A DNA stretch of 7,521 nt from Winogradskyella sp. Its GTDB lineage: Bacteria; Bacteroidota; Bacteroidia; Flavobacteriales; Flavobacteriaceae. Where the stretch lies: positions 1 to 7,521 of the forward strand of contig JASBSE010000028.1 of assembly GCA_030149115.1 (NCBI GenBank), written 5' to 3'. This document shows, one piece after another, positions 6,845 to 7,521 of the stretch; positions within the stretch are counted from its first letter, which is position 1; each line of letters opens with the position of its first letter. The translations under genes were made by a program, and so were the position numbers. Below the pieces are notes generated by a model. It did not search any database. It was not told where the DNA came from and saw only the letters and a list, made by a program, of their open reading frames with translations.

Positions 6845-6910
6845 ACCCGAATTAAACCCGAATTAAACCCGAAGGAGACCCGAAGGACATCCGGAGGAGA
6901 CCCGAAGGAG
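6845..6910. repeat. 11-bp tandem repeat array, six units
   Basis: Six head-to-tail 11-bp units cover the array without a gap: two copies of ACCCGAATTAA, then ACCCGAAGGAG, ACCCGAAGGAC, ATCCGGAGGAG and ACCCGAAGGAG. The shared core is CCGAA/CCGGA. The array is richer in G+C than the DNA around it and starts about 80 bp upstream of the wecB -7 box. A unit of 11 bp is close to one helical turn, so the units face the same side of the DNA. It has no spacers, so it is not a CRISPR array. Confidence 0.9.
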
Positions 6911-7013
6911 CCCCTAATGAAGTATTGTTGTTTAATAGTATAAAATTTAATGTAAACTTAAAGTATTGACGCACTGCGGTGGGTGTCTTAATATATGGTT
7001 TTTGATATGTTTT
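6911..7013. other. Gene-free AT-rich stretch
   Basis: I see no gene here. An 8-bp direct repeat AAGTATTG (6920-6927 and 6961-6968) is present. At 6967-6990 the sequence CACTGCG followed by GTGTCTTA resembles a shortened reverse copy of the palindromic repeat at 7014-7041. Both are weak signals. Confidence 0.4.
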
Positions 7014-7041
7014 TGAGACTGCTTCGTGCCTCGCAGTGATG
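7014..7041 (+). repeat. Palindromic intergenic repeat, copy 1
   Basis: The pattern is GAGACTGCTTCG...CTCGCAGTGATGG, with stem ACTGC (7018-7022) pairing with GCAGT (7033-7037) across a 10-nt loop. The same layout (GAGAYTSCTTCG, loop, CTCGSARTGAYG) returns at 7139-7166 and, reversed, at 7183-7216. Changes on one arm are matched by changes on the other (ACTGC/GCAGT, ATTCC/GGAAT, ATTGC/GCAAT), so pairing is kept. It belongs to a type of short palindrome I recognise as common between genes in Flavobacteriaceae genomes. Confidence 0.65.
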
Positions 7042-7060
7042 GTAGTTTATGTTTTATGGT

Positions 7061-7107
7061 TCTCGATACATTTTATTCTCATGCTTCGAATAAAATACTC
7101 GAACTGA
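7061..7107 (+). repeat. Palindromic repeat of a second type (TCGATAC...ACTCGAACTGACG)
   Basis: ATTTTATTC (7070-7078) pairs perfectly with GAATAAAAT (7088-7096) across a 9-nt loop, and TCGA at 7063-7066 can pair with TCGA at 7099-7102, giving a two-part stem. The end ACTCGAACTGACG is typical of another short repeat often seen between flavobacterial genes. A decayed relative of its 3' part, ACTTGAACTGATGG, lies at 7326-7339. Confidence 0.65.
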
Positions 7108-7138
7108 CGTGGCGGTTTGGCTTGTGTTTTTTCTCTTT

Positions 7139-7166
7139 GAGATTCCTTCGCTGCTCTCGGAATGAC
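7139..7166 (+). repeat. Palindromic intergenic repeat, copy 2
   Basis: GAGATTCCTTCG...CTCGGAATGACG, with stem ATTCC (7142-7146) and GGAAT (7159-7163). It has the same layout as copy 1, with compensating changes in the stem. It faces copy 3, which is reversed 16 bp further on, so the two form a larger inverted pair. Confidence 0.65.
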
Positions 7167-7182
7167 GAAAGACAAGGGTATG

Positions 7183-7216
7183 GTCATTGCGAGTGAGGTA
7201 CGAGTGAAGCAATCTT
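7183..7216 (-). repeat. Palindromic intergenic repeat, copy 3 (reversed)
   Basis: On the minus strand it reads AGATTGCTTCAC...CTCGCAATGAC, the inverse of copies 1 and 2. Stem ATTGC (7186-7190) pairs with GCAAT (7209-7213). Inside it, CGAGTGAGGTA and CGAGTGAAGCA form an 11-bp tandem duplication that lengthens the loop compared with the other copies. Confidence 0.65.
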
Positions 7217-7241
7217 ATTGTTGGATGTGTTATCTTTTTAT

Positions 7242-7286
7242 GGGACTGTTTCTACTGACGCTTTCAGGTCTGCATTGCAGTGACGG
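7242..7286 (+). repeat. Degenerate palindromic repeat, copy 4 with enlarged loop
   Basis: It starts GGGACTGTTTCT and ends TTGCAGTGACGG, matching the two ends of copy 1, but about 17 extra bases lie between. ACTG (7245-7248) and CAGT (7278-7281) keep a short stem. The sequence after it, TTGTGTTTTTCT (7293-7304), resembles the sequence after the second-type repeat (7122-7134) and after its relic (7341-7357), so flanking DNA was copied too. Confidence 0.45.
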
Positions 7287-7360
7287 CTTGGGTTGTGTTT
7301 TTCTAAATAATTCTTGTGGTATTTTACTTGAACTGATGGCTTGTGTGTTTTGTTTCTTAC

Positions 7361-7388
7361 GTTCATTTTTGAAAGACCAAAAACGAAC
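7361..7388. repeat. Imperfect inverted repeat (GTTC-A-TTTTTG / CAAAAA-C-GAAC)
   Basis: GTTCATTTTTG (7361-7371) pairs with CAAAAACGAAC (7378-7388) with one A/C mismatch and a 6-nt loop. It stands apart from the palindromes to its left in sequence, and could be a stem-loop or a remnant of an intergenic repeat. Confidence 0.55.
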
Positions 7389-7415
7389 CAAAAAGTCTTT
7401 TGCTGTCAAAGGTAT

Positions 7416-7444
7416 TTTTAAGAGCACTTTTGGTGCTCTTAAAA
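7416..7444 (-). terminator. Strong hairpin after the right-edge gene, possible terminator
   Basis: TTTTAAGAGCAC (7416-7427) and GTGCTCTTAAAA (7433-7444) form a perfect 12-bp stem with a 5-nt loop. On the minus strand it begins 14 bases after the stop codon of the partial gene at the right edge, where a terminator is expected. However, the 3' arm is followed by A residues and not a T run, so intrinsic termination would be weak; it may instead protect the 3' end of the mRNA. Confidence 0.4.
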
Positions 7445-7458
7445 CCATAAACAAAATC

Positions 7459-7521
7459 CTAAATGGCTTCCAAGGCTTCAGCCATTCTTGACGGATTTTG
7501 TTTATATATACTGCTGACAGC
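7459..7521 (-). CDS. C-terminal end of an unidentified protein (partial)
   Basis: The minus strand reads in frame from the window edge for 20 codons and stops at TAG (7461-7459). The last residues are SRMAEALEAI, a plausible amphipathic helix with ordinary codon use. Directly after the stop comes a perfect 12-bp hairpin, which supports a real gene end. The 5' part is outside the window, and 20 residues do not identify the family. Being on the same strand and upstream of the wecB-type gene, it may be another gene of the polysaccharide locus; that is a guess from position. Confidence 0.45.
   Translation of the reverse strand, partial: AVSSIYKQNPSRMAEALEAI

Noticed and set aside
6621..6845. Plus-strand open frame of 74 codons
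   Set aside because: It overlaps the wecB N-terminus and its promoter, and its translation is Cys- and Phe-rich without a recognisable domain.
6845..6910. CRISPR array
   Set aside because: The units are 11 bp and contiguous with no spacers, and no cas genes are nearby.
7162..7491. Overlapping open frames on both strands in the repeat island (plus 7162-7491, minus 7230-7454)
   Set aside because: Both are built from degenerate palindromic repeats, have low-complexity Phe/Leu/Lys-rich products, and have no promoter or start context. The short minus-strand frame ending at 7459 fits the hairpin better.

Overview
The window looks like a chromosomal segment from a member of the Bacteroidota, most likely a marine Flavobacteriaceae. 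The DNA is AT-rich. Start codons lack clear Shine-Dalgarno sequences. Promoter candidates fit the Bacteroidota pattern (TTG, about 19 nt, TAnnTTTG), and the proteins have the flavobacterial look of Rpe, a fused Wzz/BY-kinase, and a short Wza lipoprotein. This assignment comes from family recognition only; no search was run.

Layout: rpe (ribulose-phosphate 3-epimerase) is the only plus-strand gene, at 11-679. It converges on a CBS-domain gene (709-1128, minus) across a 30-bp hairpin terminator that should work in both directions. The CBS gene has its own upstream region, with a perfect FNR-like palindrome at 1183-1198. Four minus-strand genes for surface polysaccharide assembly follow, read from right to left: wecB-type UDP-GlcNAc 2-epimerase (5610-6707), WecA/MraY-family polyprenyl-phosphate sugar-1-phosphate transferase (4432-5523), Wza-type outer-membrane lipoprotein (3574-4335) and Wzc-type chain-length regulator/tyrosine kinase (1231-3570). 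About 750 bp without a convincing gene (6708-7458) contain a good promoter for wecB, a six-unit 11-bp tandem repeat, and a cluster of degenerate palindromic repeats. The last 63 bases look like the C-terminal end of another minus-strand gene.

How the genes fit together: WecB would make UDP-ManNAc from UDP-GlcNAc. The WecA-like enzyme would load the first sugar phosphate on the polyprenyl carrier at the inner membrane. Wzc in the inner membrane and Wza in the outer membrane would control length and export of the finished polymer (capsule or exopolysaccharide, Wzy-dependent type). No flippase, polymerase, Wzb-type phosphatase or glycosyltransferase is in view, so this is one end of a larger locus. 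Rpe and the CBS protein are probably unrelated neighbours.

I did not find a clearly new system. The points most worth a second look are the 11-bp tandem array and palindrome island upstream of wecB, the FNR-like site before the CBS gene, the hexanucleotide repeat that encodes the kinase tyrosine tail, and an internal promoter that also corrects the wza start.
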